In this document: in pieces, positions 55,529 to 64,000 of the stretch
How positions within the stretch are numbered: the first letter of the stretch is position 1
Layout of the letters: every line of letters begins with the position of its first letter
Source: an uncultured Bacteroidales bacterium
GTDB taxonomy: Bacteria; Bacteroidota; Bacteroidia; Bacteroidales; UBA932
Assembly: GCA_944323245.1 (NCBI GenBank)
Contig: CALURT010000011.1
Location: forward strand, 1-64,000
Length of the DNA stretch: 64,000 bases
Direction: 5' to 3'
Position numbers and translations under genes: made by a program
The notes under the pieces: generated by a model
What the model was told of the DNA's origin: nothing
Databases searched by the model: none
Seen by the model: the letters and a program-made list of their open reading frames with translations, nothing else

Positions 55529-55548
55529 GATGCACGTCATGATGGACG

Positions 55549-55556
55549 TACTTTTG
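55549..55556 (+). promoter_or_regulatory. Candidate promoter -7 element for rlmB
   Basis: TACTTTTG (TAnnTTTG) lies 51 bases before the rlmB ATG, just after a short ACGTC/GACGT inverted repeat at the end of locus B. Confidence 0.5.
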
Positions 55557-55607
55557 CGGATAATCAAATATTTTCGTAATTTCGTCGCCGCCAATTAATT
55601 TAACGAC

Positions 55608-56351
55608 ATGGAAGAGAAAAAGATGCAATATCTGTTCGGTTTTCATCCGGTGATGGAGGCCGTCAGGGCCGGAAAGGTCTTCGACAAGGTTTTGTTGAGA
55701 CAGGGAATGGACGGCCCGCAGTACAGGGAACTGATGCCGCTGTTGAAATCCGCAGGGATTCCGGTGCAGTTCGTACCGGTGGAAAAACTGAACCGTGCGG
55801 TACGGGGTGCCCATCAGGGCGTTGTAGCCTATATTTCACAGATAGATTACGTTGACTATGACGTATTGATCAACAACGCATTGGTTAGATCTTCATCTCC
55901 TCTTATCGTAATTCTCGACGGAGTGAGCGATGTGAGAAACCTCGGGGCAATCGCAAGGACGCTCGAGTGCGCTGGCGGGAACGGAATCATACTTCCTGCA
56001 AAGGGGGGAGCAGCCATCAACGCCGATGCCATCAAGGCTTCTGCCGGTGCACTGATGAGAATGGACGTGGCCAAGGTGCCGAATCTCAGACTTGCTGCCT
56101 ATTATCTGAAACAGAGCGGCTTCAAATTGCTTGCAGCCACCGAAAAGGTAGAGAAGAGGATATATGATGCCGACATGACGGGCCCGTGTGCCATAATCAT
56201 GGGTTCGGAAGGCAAAGGAATTTCATCTTCCATGCTTGAACTCTCCGACGAAAGGATTTCAATACCAATGTCCGGAGACATATCTTCGTTGAACGTATCC
56301 GTGGCTGCTGCGGTAGTCCTGTTCGAAGCAGTCCGTCAAAGGCTCGGATAA
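55608..56351 (+). CDS. rlmB: 23S rRNA (guanosine-2'-O)-methyltransferase RlmB-type (TrmH/SpoU)
   Basis: This 247-residue SPOUT methyltransferase has an N-terminal substrate-binding domain (QYLFGFHPVMEAVRAGKV, GAHQGVVAYI). The knot motifs are ILDGVSDVRNLGAIARTLEC (motif 1 Arg), IIMGSEGKGISSSMLEL (motif 2) and ISIPMSGDISSLNVSVAAAV (motif 3). RlmB makes Gm2251 in 23S rRNA; other TrmH paralogues cannot be fully excluded. The dipeptidase follows after one base. Confidence 0.92.
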   Translation: MEEKKMQYLFGFHPVMEAVRAGKVFDKVLLRQGMDGPQYRELMPLLKSAGIPVQFVPVEKLNRAVRGAHQGVVAYISQIDYVDYDVLINNALVRSSSPLIVILDGVSDVRNLGAIARTLECAGGNGIILPAKGGAAINADAIKASAGALMRMDVAKVPNLRLAAYYLKQSGFKLLAATEKVEKRIYDADMTGPCAIIMGSEGKGISSSMLELSDERISIPMSGDISSLNVSVAAAVVLFEAVRQRLG

Positions 56352-56352
56352 T

Positions 56353-57432
56353 ATGTTTGTCCTCGATTCGCATTGCGACACCCCGTCGCAGATTTTCAGG
56401 CTGACAGATATCCGGAAGAAAAACGAAAGAGGCCATGTGGATTTCCCGAGAATGAAGGAAGGGGGAGTGGACGGAGCCTTTTTCGCATTGTACGTACCCG
56501 CAGGGCTTTCTCCGGACGAATCCACGGCATACGCGTTGAAACTCCTGTCCTGCCTTGAGGATACCGTATCTGCGGCCAAGGATGCTGCGGCATTCGCATA
56601 TTCGCCTGATGATGCCATGTGCAATCAGGAAAAGGGATTGCTGTCCGTTTTCATCGGATTGGAGAACGGAGCCGCCATACAAGAGTCGCTGTCACTGCTC
56701 CGCCAATTCTACCGTATGGGTGTAAGATACATTACGCTTTCACATTCTGCGGACAACGCCATCTGCGACTCATGCGCAGAAGGCAAAAGATGGGGCGGTC
56801 TCAGCCCGTTCGGAAAAGAAGTCGTAAAGGAAATGAACAGGCTCGGAATAATCATTGACGTGTCGCACATTTCCGATGCCTCGTTTTGGGATGTCCTTGA
56901 ATGTTCGTCAATGCCTGTAGTCGCAAGCCATTCGTGTTGCAGGGCCCTCTGCAGCCATCCCCGCAATCTGAGCGACGACATGATAAGGGCTTTGGCTGCA
57001 AAAGGGGGAGTCATCCAGATAAATTTCTTCCCGCTCTTCCTTGATGAGGGCTTTTCGGAAATCCTGTCGGAATCCGGGCTCGAGGATGAAGGGGAAGAGA
57101 TAGAAAAGGAATTTATCGCCGATCCTTCAGATGCCGGGAAGCGGCAAGCGTGGTATGAAGTTATAGACAGACTGCATGCCTTGCCGAGACCGTCATACAA
57201 GAGAATAGTCGACCATATCGACCATGCGGTGGCGGTCGCCGGAATCGATCATGTGGGTCTCGGTTCGGATTTCGACGGGATTGCGGTCACTCCTGCTGGG
57301 ATGGACAGTATTTCCGACTTCGGGAAAATCTTCGACGAGATGAGAAGCCGCGGCTACAGCGAAAATGAGATAGCAAAAGTCGCCGGAGGTAACTTTTTGA
57401 GGGTATTTTCTCGTGTAACAAAAATGTTCTAA
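56353..57432 (+). CDS. Dipeptidase, M19 (renal dipeptidase) family
   Basis: This 359-residue zinc dipeptidase with an amidohydrolase-like fold has metal ligands in FVLDSHCDTP, in IGLENGAA (bridging Glu), and in VVASHSCCRAL. The substrate region has IIIDVSHISD and GLGSDFDGI. There is no signal peptide, so it is probably cytoplasmic. It cleaves dipeptides, possibly including D-amino-acid or cysteinyl-glycine types. It follows rlmB within one base. Confidence 0.93.
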   Translation: MFVLDSHCDTPSQIFRLTDIRKKNERGHVDFPRMKEGGVDGAFFALYVPAGLSPDESTAYALKLLSCLEDTVSAAKDAAAFAYSPDDAMCNQEKGLLSVFIGLENGAAIQESLSLLRQFYRMGVRYITLSHSADNAICDSCAEGKRWGGLSPFGKEVVKEMNRLGIIIDVSHISDASFWDVLECSSMPVVASHSCCRALCSHPRNLSDDMIRALAAKGGVIQINFFPLFLDEGFSEILSESGLEDEGEEIEKEFIADPSDAGKRQAWYEVIDRLHALPRPSYKRIVDHIDHAVAVAGIDHVGLGSDFDGIAVTPAGMDSISDFGKIFDEMRSRGYSENEIAKVAGGNFLRVFSRVTKMF

Positions 57433-57463
57433 GTTAAAACTTTTTTGTTTCTAAGTGTTATTG

Positions 57464-58732
57464 TCAATTATTTACTTCTAATTCTATAAATTTTCGCAAA
57501 GTATCCAGTGCAGAGGCTGCAAAACGCTGGGTATTGCGAAGCCTGTCGTTTCTGAAATTGAATTTTACGGCTTCCGTCCGTTTTTCCGAGCTTACGCCCA
57601 CCCATACGAGGCCGACCGGCTTGTCCTCGCTTCCGCCTCCGGGACCGGCTATGCCGGAAGTCGCTACGGAATAGTCGCTGCCGGTAAGTTTCCGCACGCC
57701 TTCGGCCATGGCCCTTACGCACTCTTCGCTTACGGCACCTGAACGCTTGAGAATTTCATCGGATACACCGAGCACGCCATGTTTCACGCTGTTTGCGTAT
57801 GAGACTACCGAGCCGAGAAAATAATCGGAAGAGCCGGGCACGGAAGTTATCAGGGATGCAATCATTCCGCCGGTGCAGGACTCGGCTGTGCTCAGTGTCT
57901 TACCGCATTTTTTCAGAAGCTTTCCGACCACTGTTTCCAATCTTTCTCCCTCTTCTGAATATATGCTGTCTCCGAGTATCTTCCTCAAGCCTGCGAGTTC
58001 CCGTTCGCATCTTGCTTCCTGAATCAGGCGTTCTCCGCCGAAGACGGACAGCCTGAGAGCGACACCTTTGAGCGGGTCTGGCAGATAGGCGAGATGAATG
58101 TCGTCAGGCAGGGCTCCTTCCCACTTTTCAAGCATGTCAGACAAGGCGGATTCGGCTATCCCGTAGGTCATGACCGTCTTGTGATATATATCTTCCGTAT
58201 GATAATGCAGCCTTATGTCGCTGATTACGTCATCCATTGCCCCCATGGCTTCGAAAGGGACGCCGGGAAGCGAATAAAGCGAGACTTTCCTGCCCTGTCT
58301 TTCGGTGTGCAGGATCATTACCGGAGCTGTCCCGAGCCTGTTGACGATGACTTCACAATTGTCAGGAACGAGCGCCTGCGCCCTGTTCGTATCGAGAGTA
58401 TCAAGTCCGCGGGAGGCGAGAATTTCATGGATGACTTCCGCCTGGGCGGTATTTTCGACATACCGCGTGCTGCGGGACAGTTCGAACAGGACCTTTTTGG
58501 TGACGTCGTCCTTTGTCGGGCCCAGGCCTCCGGTCACTATCACGATATCGCTTTCGTTTAACTCGGCGTCGAGATTTTTCCGGATTTCATCCTTGTCGTC
58601 GGCGAAAGAGAGCATTTTTCTTACCTTAATGCCGTTTTTCTCCAATTCCGTCGCTATTCCTGCCGAATTGGTATCCACTATCTGACCTATCAGGATTTCA
58701 TCCCCGATAGTGCAAATGCTTGCTCCGATCAT
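57464..58732 (-). CDS. cinA: CinA-family protein (nicotinamide-nucleotide amidase / ADP-ribose pyrophosphatase-like)
   Basis: This 422-residue two-domain protein has an N-terminal MoCF/COG1058 domain with ICTIGDEILIGQIVDTNSA and VTGGLGPTKDDVTKK. The C-terminal PncC-type amidase has STAESCTGGMIASLIT and SGIAGPGGGSEDKPVGLVW. The pair recycles pyridine nucleotides by deamidating NMN. The start overlaps pyrD by four bases. Confidence 0.95.
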   Translation of the reverse strand: MIGASICTIGDEILIGQIVDTNSAGIATELEKNGIKVRKMLSFADDKDEIRKNLDAELNESDIVIVTGGLGPTKDDVTKKVLFELSRSTRYVENTAQAEVIHEILASRGLDTLDTNRAQALVPDNCEVIVNRLGTAPVMILHTERQGRKVSLYSLPGVPFEAMGAMDDVISDIRLHYHTEDIYHKTVMTYGIAESALSDMLEKWEGALPDDIHLAYLPDPLKGVALRLSVFGGERLIQEARCERELAGLRKILGDSIYSEEGERLETVVGKLLKKCGKTLSTAESCTGGMIASLITSVPGSSDYFLGSVVSYANSVKHGVLGVSDEILKRSGAVSEECVRAMAEGVRKLTGSDYSVATSGIAGPGGGSEDKPVGLVWVGVSSEKRTEAVKFNFRNDRLRNTQRFAASALDTLRKFIELEVNN

Positions 58733-59772
58733 TTTTTCTGGCGTTTTTGAAGATAACTGTTGATTTTCCTGACAATTGCAGGGCCTTCGTATATGAATCC
58801 GGTATAAATTTCCACAAGGGATGCTCCGGCGTCCAGCATTTCAGCCGCCTGCGGGCCCGACATGATGCCACCGACACCGATGATCGGCAGCCTGCCGCGG
58901 GTCTTGTCATGAATATACCTTACCAATGCGAGGTTTTTCTCGTATAAAGGGGCTCCGGACAGGCCTCCGTTGCCGATTTCCTCTATTTCTTCGGCACTCA
59001 GGCTCTTCAGTCCGTCTCGGCTTCTCGTCGTGTTTCCCGCCACTATGCCGTCTATGCCAGACATCATGGCGTAATCGATGATTTCATCCAGTTGCTGATG
59101 CGGGACATCAGGGGATACCTTTATGAGAATAGGCCTGTATTCGTCGAAATACATCCGCAGGTTCAGGAGCTTGTCAACTATGTCGGCAAGAAAAGACACG
59201 TCCTGAAGGGCGGAAAGTCCGACGACATTCGGGCAGGATATGTTCAGGACGAACATGTCCACGAAATCGTAAAGGAGTGCGAATGCTGATTCGTAATCCT
59301 TTGCCGCATCGTCGTTTATGCTTGACGTATTCTTGGAAATATTACCGGCGACGATGACTTTCGGCCTGTCTTTTTTCAGATGTTCAACAGCGTTTCTGAC
59401 ACCCTTGTTGTTGATACCCATACGGTTTATGATGGCCTTGTCCTTTACGACGCGGAAGAGTCTCGGCTTGGGGTTTCCGGGCTGCGGCTCGGGAGTCAGG
59501 GAGCCGATTTCAATGAAACCGAAGCCGAAATCGGCCAATTCGTTGTAATGTTCTCCGTTCTTGTCAAGCCCCCCGGCCAATCCGACCGGATTCCTGAATC
59601 TGATGCCGAAAACTTCCCGTTCCAATGACGGCGTCTTTCTCGTGTATATCAGACGCAGTATCCATTTGGCAAAAGGAATGCAGCGAAGCCATGACAGGCA
59701 TGTGAAAATAATGTTGTGTGCGGTTTCAGCATTGAAACAGAAGAGAATAGGGCGTATAATACGTTTGTACAT
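58729..59772 (-). CDS. pyrD: Dihydroorotate dehydrogenase, quinone-dependent (class 2)
   Basis: This membrane-associated FMN enzyme oxidises dihydroorotate to orotate with (mena)quinone. The 347-residue protein has the class 2 N-terminal helical extension (CFNAETAHNIIFTCLSWL), GLAGGLDKNGEHYNELADFG, the catalytic Ser in LNISCPNVVGL and the FMN motif GVGGIMSGPQAAEML. With carB and pyrG it is the third pyrimidine gene of the window, though not in one operon. Confidence 0.96.
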   Translation of the reverse strand: MYKRIIRPILFCFNAETAHNIIFTCLSWLRCIPFAKWILRLIYTRKTPSLEREVFGIRFRNPVGLAGGLDKNGEHYNELADFGFGFIEIGSLTPEPQPGNPKPRLFRVVKDKAIINRMGINNKGVRNAVEHLKKDRPKVIVAGNISKNTSSINDDAAKDYESAFALLYDFVDMFVLNISCPNVVGLSALQDVSFLADIVDKLLNLRMYFDEYRPILIKVSPDVPHQQLDEIIDYAMMSGIDGIVAGNTTRSRDGLKSLSAEEIEEIGNGGLSGAPLYEKNLALVRYIHDKTRGRLPIIGVGGIMSGPQAAEMLDAGASLVEIYTGFIYEGPAIVRKINSYLQKRQKK

Positions 59773-59795
59773 CGTCTGAAGTTTGAATCAGACCA

Positions 59796-59803
59796 CAAAC
59801 ATA
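59796..59803 (-). promoter_or_regulatory. Promoter -7 element for pyrD-cinA
   Basis: TATGTTTG on the minus strand (TAnnTTTG) lies 23 bases before the pyrD ATG. Confidence 0.6.
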
Positions 59804-59825
59804 CGCAAAAACATCGGAAATTCGA

Positions 59826-60266
59826 TTATTCCGTGGGAAATTCCTGAAAGGTGCCGTCATCGAAAAATATCATGACCTTCACGGCTTTTCTCTGCTTAGG
59901 AGGCTCTTTTTCGATATAGCATATCTGTGGCTGGGCCGGAGCCTGGTTCTGAGTCTCCGGTACGGGTGCATCCGCAGGAATACGGGGGTCATTTTCCGTA
60001 GTAACTGCAAGCCGGCTGAAGAGAGTGTTTTCATCGGACGGAACGGGGATGATGTCTGACTTGTACATTTTCCCTTTCCCGGAAATCAGCCATTCGATGT
60101 TGAGATTGGGGTAGTGTCGCAGGATTCCTGCAATGAAATCATATCCCGGCTTGTTTCTTCCGGCAATGATATGCGATACGCTTGCCCTTGCGACCTTGAT
60201 AGTATCCGCAAATTCAGCCTGCGTGATGTTTTCGGCCGATAAAAACTGCTGTAATCTCTCATTCAT
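59826..60266 (-). CDS. XRE-family helix-turn-helix regulator
   Basis: This 146-residue protein has an N-terminal Cro/CI-type HTH (about residues 3-65, ITQAEFADTIKVARASVSHI with a typical recognition helix). A Pro/Gln-rich linker leads to a short C-terminal segment (KAVKVMIFFDDGTFQEFPTE region). Such regulators are common in Bacteroidales. The target is unknown; the paired inverted sequence in the adjoining gap is a possible operator. Confidence 0.88.
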   Translation of the reverse strand: MNERLQQFLSAENITQAEFADTIKVARASVSHIIAGRNKPGYDFIAGILRHYPNLNIEWLISGKGKMYKSDIIPVPSDENTLFSRLAVTTENDPRIPADAPVPETQNQAPAQPQICYIEKEPPKQRKAVKVMIFFDDGTFQEFPTE

Positions 60267-60282
60267 AATTGTAGCGATAAGA

Positions 60283-60343
60283 TTTACAAATGTAATGAAA
60301 AATTTATTAAGAAATGTAAATCGTTGTCGAGTACATTTGTAAA
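60283..60343. promoter_or_regulatory. Possible operator: 12-bp inverted repeat at the HTH promoter
   Basis: TTTACAAATGTA (60283-60294) and its exact reverse complement TACATTTGTAAA (60332-60343) flank a 37-base spacer. Each arm contains TACATTTG, a -7 element; the left one is the minus-strand promoter of the HTH gene. A related ATTTGTAAACAG occurs again near 60671. Autoregulation by the HTH protein is inferred. Confidence 0.45.
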
Positions 60344-60769
60344 CAGGCGGACGAAGTGTATTGTAATCAATTGATGTGAAACTTTATATAATCCATATAA
60401 AATACTCATTATTTGTTATATACATTATATAAAACAATGATTTTAAGTATTAGGCAGTCAAAAACGGGCGACCTTTCGTAATTAATTGTACTATTTATTA
60501 ATATAATATATTATAATATTCTGATTTATTGGTATTTAACTACTAATTTCTATAAATGTCGAAATTCGGACATTTTACATTTGGAAAATAATGGAAAAAT
60601 TCAGAATGTTCACAGATCTCATTACATGAAATTCAATTTTCTATCCTATCGGTGTTTTGTTGTAATTTGTATTTGTAAACAGCGACACGGAAACACTCAT
60701 ATCGGATATTTTTTCTGTTTTCCTGGCAATTGTGTATTTTCGCAGAATAATTGCCTTAAACAGGATAAT
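60344..60769. other. AT-rich gap before queA
   Basis: The stretch between the HTH gene and queA (503 bases in all) is much more AT-rich than its surroundings. It has small AT inverted repeats (TTTATATAA at 60383 with TTATATAAA at 60425) but no gene I can support. Tiny open frames of 12-13 codons are not convincing. Confidence 0.6.
60576..60583 (+). promoter_or_regulatory. Candidate promoter -7 element for queA
   Basis: TACATTTG (TAnnTTTG) on the plus strand would give queA a leader of about 180 bases. A weaker TATTTTCG at 60735-60742 is closer to the start. I found no preQ1 riboswitch in the leader. Confidence 0.4.
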
Positions 60770-61999
60770 ATGGTACCAGAAATAAGAATCGAGGATTTTG
60801 ACTACCCCCTCCCCGGGGAAAGAATTGCAAAATATCCGCTTCCCGAACGCGATTCATCGAAACTCCTCGTCTATAGGGATGGAAATATCGTAGAACATGT
60901 CTTCAGGGAAATTCCGGAACTCCTCCCCAAGGACTCCATAATGGTCTTCAACGACACCAAGGTAGTGCCGGCAAGGCTGCATTTCCAACGGGAAACCGGA
61001 GCCCATATCGAGATTTTCTGCCTTGAACCGGTCGCGCCTGCCGAATACAGCCTTATTTTCTCCGAAACGGAAAAATGCAGGTGGAAATGTATCGTAGGCA
61101 ATGCAAAAAAGTGGAAATCAGATGTTCTCACCCTGTCCAACCCGGAATCCGACCCTGATGTGGCGGCTTTGGGGCTCAAGGCAAAGTCCGTGGAACGTAA
61201 CGGAGAGACCTCCATCGTCGAATTTTCATGGAACGGCGGCATACCGTTCTCGAAAGTGCTCGAAACATGCGGAACAATCCCGATTCCTCCGTATCTCAAC
61301 AGGGATTCGGAAGCGATAGATTCCCAGAGATACCAGACCCTGTATGCCAGATTCAGAGGTTCGGTCGCCGCACCTACCGCCGGCCTGCATTTTACGGAAA
61401 GGGTCCTGAATGCAATAAAGGAAAAAGGCATTGATATGGAGACTGTCTGTCTGCATGTCGGGGCCGGGACCTTCCTTCCCGTCAAATCAGAAACGATTTC
61501 TGGGCATACGATGCACAGGGAACCGTTTGTCGTCAGGAAGAAATTCATAGAAGACATGGCCGGAACGGACAGGACGGTAATAGCCGTTGGTACGACTTCC
61601 GTAAGGACGCTTGAATCCCTGTACTTTGCCGGCGTGCAATGCATCAGGAAAGGCGCACCCGAGGAAATAAGCCAGTGGCTGCCTTATGAAACCGATTACG
61701 GACTGTCAAGACAGGAGGCCTTTTCAGCACTCAGCCAATATATGGAAAGAAACGGTATAGAGGAGTTGAAACTCGGTACAAGGATAATAATAGTGCCTGG
61801 CTACGAATTTCACGTGACGGATGCACTCGTGACGAATTTCCATCAGCCGCAAAGCACTCTGCTTCTGCTGATTTCGGCATTCGTGGACGGAGACTGGAAA
61901 CGCATATACGATTTCGCCCTCGGACACGGTTTCAGATTTTTGAGCTACGGAGACAGCTCTCTGCTGTTTCGTCGTGGAAATCACACCGTTCGTCGTTGA
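60770..61999 (+). CDS. queA: S-adenosylmethionine:tRNA ribosyltransferase-isomerase
   Basis: QueA transfers and isomerises the ribosyl group of SAM onto 7-aminomethyl-7-deazaguanine in tRNA, the step before queuosine. The 409-residue protein starts IRIEDFDYPLPGERIAKYPL, then MVFNDTKVVPARL, PTAGLHFTERVL and GAGTFLPVKSETI. The start at 60770 is chosen; upstream in-frame codons are AT-rich intergenic sequence. Confidence 0.95.
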   Translation: MVPEIRIEDFDYPLPGERIAKYPLPERDSSKLLVYRDGNIVEHVFREIPELLPKDSIMVFNDTKVVPARLHFQRETGAHIEIFCLEPVAPAEYSLIFSETEKCRWKCIVGNAKKWKSDVLTLSNPESDPDVAALGLKAKSVERNGETSIVEFSWNGGIPFSKVLETCGTIPIPPYLNRDSEAIDSQRYQTLYARFRGSVAAPTAGLHFTERVLNAIKEKGIDMETVCLHVGAGTFLPVKSETISGHTMHREPFVVRKKFIEDMAGTDRTVIAVGTTSVRTLESLYFAGVQCIRKGAPEEISQWLPYETDYGLSRQEAFSALSQYMERNGIEELKLGTRIIIVPGYEFHVTDALVTNFHQPQSTLLLLISAFVDGDWKRIYDFALGHGFRFLSYGDSSLLFRRGNHTVRR

Positions 62000-62071
62000 T
62001 TTTTTCCTTTCCTGTAAAATTATCCATATACTTGTCCTGAAAATTTCACCAATGAAAATCCATACAGTATC

Positions 62072-64000
62072 ATGAAACTTATAACCGAAATCGAATATTT
62101 TACCCGCTGGGGTGAGGAAATCCTTCTGAGGATCAATGACAGACTGATACATTCTGAATATAGGTCGGACGGCATCTGGACGTCGGAAGTGGACGGGCTG
62201 AAGCCGGGCCAGACGGTAGAATACCGTTATGAAGTCCATTCGGGAGGCCTGTGCAGGCGTAGCGAATGGGCGTCCCATACAGTTACCATGCCTGCAGGGC
62301 GTTCCTCGAAGGCAATAACGGTGAGGGATGGCTGGCACGATGTACCCGCCGGTCTTCCACTGCGTTCGGCGCCTTTTGCAAAAGGTGTCTTCAGCATGGT
62401 TCCGGGCAGACAATGGAAGGCTGCCGGAGTAGCCGTACCGGTTTTTTCCCTGCGGTCGGAAAGCGGATTCGGCATAGGGGAATTCAAGGACCTCGACCTG
62501 CTTGTGGACTGGGCGGCGGCTACCGGACAGAAGATAATCCAGCTGCTGCCGATCTACGATACGACGATGACATGGACATGGGAGGACTCTTACCCGTACA
62601 ATGCAAATTCCATATTCGCCCTGCATCCGCAGTTCATCCATCTTCCGGACGCCGGAGTCGAGGAAGACGGGGAATATCTGAGGCTCAGGTCCGAGCTGAA
62701 TGCACTTGACAAGGTGGACTATGAAAAAGTCAATATCGAAAAGCACAGACTTTTGAGGAAAGCCTTCGCAAAGACAGGAAAAAACGTTGCCAGACGCAAG
62801 TCTTACAAGGATTTCGTCGAGAAGAACGCTTTCTGGCTTATTCCTTATTCGGTATATTGTTCGCTGCGCGACGAATTCGGTACGGCGGAGTTCGGGAAGT
62901 GGGGCGACTATTCTGTCTACAGTCCTGAAAAGGCGTCGGAATACAGAAACAGCCACAAGTCAGAAACAGACTACTGGTGTTTCGTACAGTATCATCTTCA
63001 TCTGCAGCTCTGTGCGGCAAGGGACTATGCACATTCGAAGGGAGTCATATTCAAAGGGGACCTGCCTATCGGAGTGAGCAGGACGAGTGTGGATGCATGG
63101 ACGGACAGCAAGCTGTTCCGAATGGACTCGCAGGCAGGGGCACCGCCTGACGGCTTTTCCGCCGAAGGCCAGAAATGGGGTCTGCCTACCTATAACTGGG
63201 ATGAAATGGCCAAGGACGGTTATCTGTGGTGGAGACAACGCCTCGGCAAGATGTCAGAGTATTTCGACGCATTGAGGATAGACCATATTCTCGGCTTTTT
63301 CAGGATCTGGGAAATTCCTCTTTCGGCGAAGACAGGACTTATGGGGCATTTCAACCCGGCTCTGCCTTATTCTTCCGACGAATTGAGGAACATGGGATTC
63401 GACATGTCTTGCGGGAGATACTCTTCGTCCGATGAGAACGAGGAAGACGTGCTTTTCATCGAGGATCCGCACCGGAAGGGTTTCTGGCATCCTCGTATCG
63501 CAGCCCAATATACACGTTCGTATTCGATGCTTGATGATTGGCACCGCAACGTGTACAACCGTCTCTACGACGATTTCTTCTATCATCGCCACAACGCTTT
63601 CTGGAAAGAGTCGGCAATGCGCAGACTTTCATCCCTTCTGTCTTCCACGGGGATATTGGTATGCGGGGAGGATCTCGGCATGATACCGGCCTGCGTTTCG
63701 GAGGTGATGGACGAGTATCAGATTCTTTCGTTGGAAATCCAGAGGATGTCGAAAAATCCGCAGGTGAGATTCGCCGATCCCCACACTTATCCTTATTATT
63801 CCGTATGTATGGTGTCCACTCACGACATGAATCCGCTCAGGGCATGGTGGGAGGAAGACAGGTCTGTCACACAGGCTTTCTGGAACGAATACATGCACAG
63901 GGGTGGCCAGGCTCCTGAAGTCTGCGAACCTTGGATTTGCAGGGAAATAATCGGTACCCATCTTCATTCTTCCTCGATGCTCACCATTCTCCTGCTGCAG
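62072..64000 (+). CDS. malQ: 4-alpha-glucanotransferase (GH77) with N-terminal starch-binding domain, 3' end outside window
   Basis: MalQ disproportionates maltodextrins and glycogen. The frame runs from the ATG at 62072 to the window edge with 643 codons and no stop. Residues 1-100 look like a CBM20-type domain (YFTRWGEEILLRIND, LKPGQTVEYRYEV). The GH77 domain starts near residue 115 (GVAVPVFSLRSESGFGIGEF). The catalytic residues are readable: nucleophile Asp404 in LRIDHILGFFRIW, acid Glu533 in CGEDLGMIP, and Asp585 in STHDMNPLRAWWE. Only one starch-binding domain seems to precede the catalytic part, while many Bacteroidetes and plant DPE2-like forms have two. Confidence 0.94.
   Translation, partial: MKLITEIEYFTRWGEEILLRINDRLIHSEYRSDGIWTSEVDGLKPGQTVEYRYEVHSGGLCRRSEWASHTVTMPAGRSSKAITVRDGWHDVPAGLPLRSAPFAKGVFSMVPGRQWKAAGVAVPVFSLRSESGFGIGEFKDLDLLVDWAAATGQKIIQLLPIYDTTMTWTWEDSYPYNANSIFALHPQFIHLPDAGVEEDGEYLRLRSELNALDKVDYEKVNIEKHRLLRKAFAKTGKNVARRKSYKDFVEKNAFWLIPYSVYCSLRDEFGTAEFGKWGDYSVYSPEKASEYRNSHKSETDYWCFVQYHLHLQLCAARDYAHSKGVIFKGDLPIGVSRTSVDAWTDSKLFRMDSQAGAPPDGFSAEGQKWGLPTYNWDEMAKDGYLWWRQRLGKMSEYFDALRIDHILGFFRIWEIPLSAKTGLMGHFNPALPYSSDELRNMGFDMSCGRYSSSDENEEDVLFIEDPHRKGFWHPRIAAQYTRSYSMLDDWHRNVYNRLYDDFFYHRHNAFWKESAMRRLSSLLSSTGILVCGEDLGMIPACVSEVMDEYQILSLEIQRMSKNPQVRFADPHTYPYYSVCMVSTHDMNPLRAWWEEDRSVTQAFWNEYMHRGGQAPEVCEPWICREIIGTHLHSSSMLTILLLQ

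Noticed and set aside
60584..60769. A preQ1 riboswitch before queA
   Set aside because: I could not find the conserved hairpin and A-rich tail; the leader is AT-rich without clear structure.
61724..62956. 410-codon minus-strand frame across the queA-malQ junction
   Set aside because: Both plus-strand genes there show catalytic motifs; the antisense frame is rich in His/Arg and shows no domain.

Overview
The window looks like chromosome from a member of the order Bacteroidales, probably a gut-type anaerobe. The evidence is the repeated Bacteroidetes-type -7 promoter element TAnnTTTG (several divergent gene pairs carry one on each strand), a type III glutamine synthetase, a class III fructose-1,6-bisphosphatase, a long-form NusB, PUR-like, DUF3467, DUF5606 and DUF349 proteins, SusC-like and OMP_b-brl-like outer membrane proteins, lipid A and KDO genes, and mostly weak Shine-Dalgarno sequences. 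Base composition is roughly balanced. No insertion sequence, prophage, CRISPR array, rRNA operon or integrase was seen. Most of the window is ordinary core genome.

Layout. 1-2.7 kb: 3' end of a eukaryote-like carB, then (minus) a MATE transporter and a PUR-like nucleic-acid-binding protein. 2.8-12.7 kb: one closely packed plus-strand run nusB-yajC-CdaR/YbbR-coaE-DUF5606-rimO-lipoprotein-glpA-glpB-glpC, most junctions overlapping. 12.6-15.1 kb (minus): RNase P RNA, an old-yellow-enzyme family reductase and a steroid-5-alpha-reductase-like membrane protein. 15.2-17.6 kb: pyrG and a secreted glutaminyl cyclase. 17.9-25.0 kb: trmD (minus), then a five-repeat DUF349 protein, yidC, a YggS PLP-binding protein and class III fbp. 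25-30.1 kb: lpxB and surE (minus), gap, an MFS transporter and rubrerythrin.

30.1-34.4 kb (minus) is accessory-looking: two small exported proteins, a large outer-membrane beta-barrel protein, and a dispersed hairpin repeat after each gene. 34.4-44.8 kb: pssA and an exported C1-type peptidase (minus), an esterase and a membrane metallophosphoesterase, an aminotransferase (minus), type III glutamine synthetase with a hypothetical lipoprotein, a 3'-5' exonuclease and an RlmI-like methyltransferase. 44.9-51.7 kb: tRNA-Cys, DUF3467, kdsC, maf, valS, a YbgC-type thioesterase, tatA and an ABC-F ATPase.

51.8-55.5 kb repeats the accessory architecture on the plus strand: the same hairpin repeat, two small carboxypeptidase-regulatory-like exported proteins (the first with a one-base frameshift in its signal peptide), then a second large beta-barrel protein. 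55.6-64 kb: rlmB, a dipeptidase, cinA and pyrD (minus), an HTH regulator (minus) facing a 0.5-kb AT-rich gap, queA, and malQ cut by the window end.

The two observations most worth following are (i) the twice-occurring module of small exported regulatory-like domains plus outer-membrane barrel plus hairpin repeat, and (ii) the steroid-5-alpha-reductase-like gene paired with an OYE-family reductase, which suggests modification of host or dietary steroids or bile acids. All functional assignments come from reading motifs in the sequence; no database search was run.
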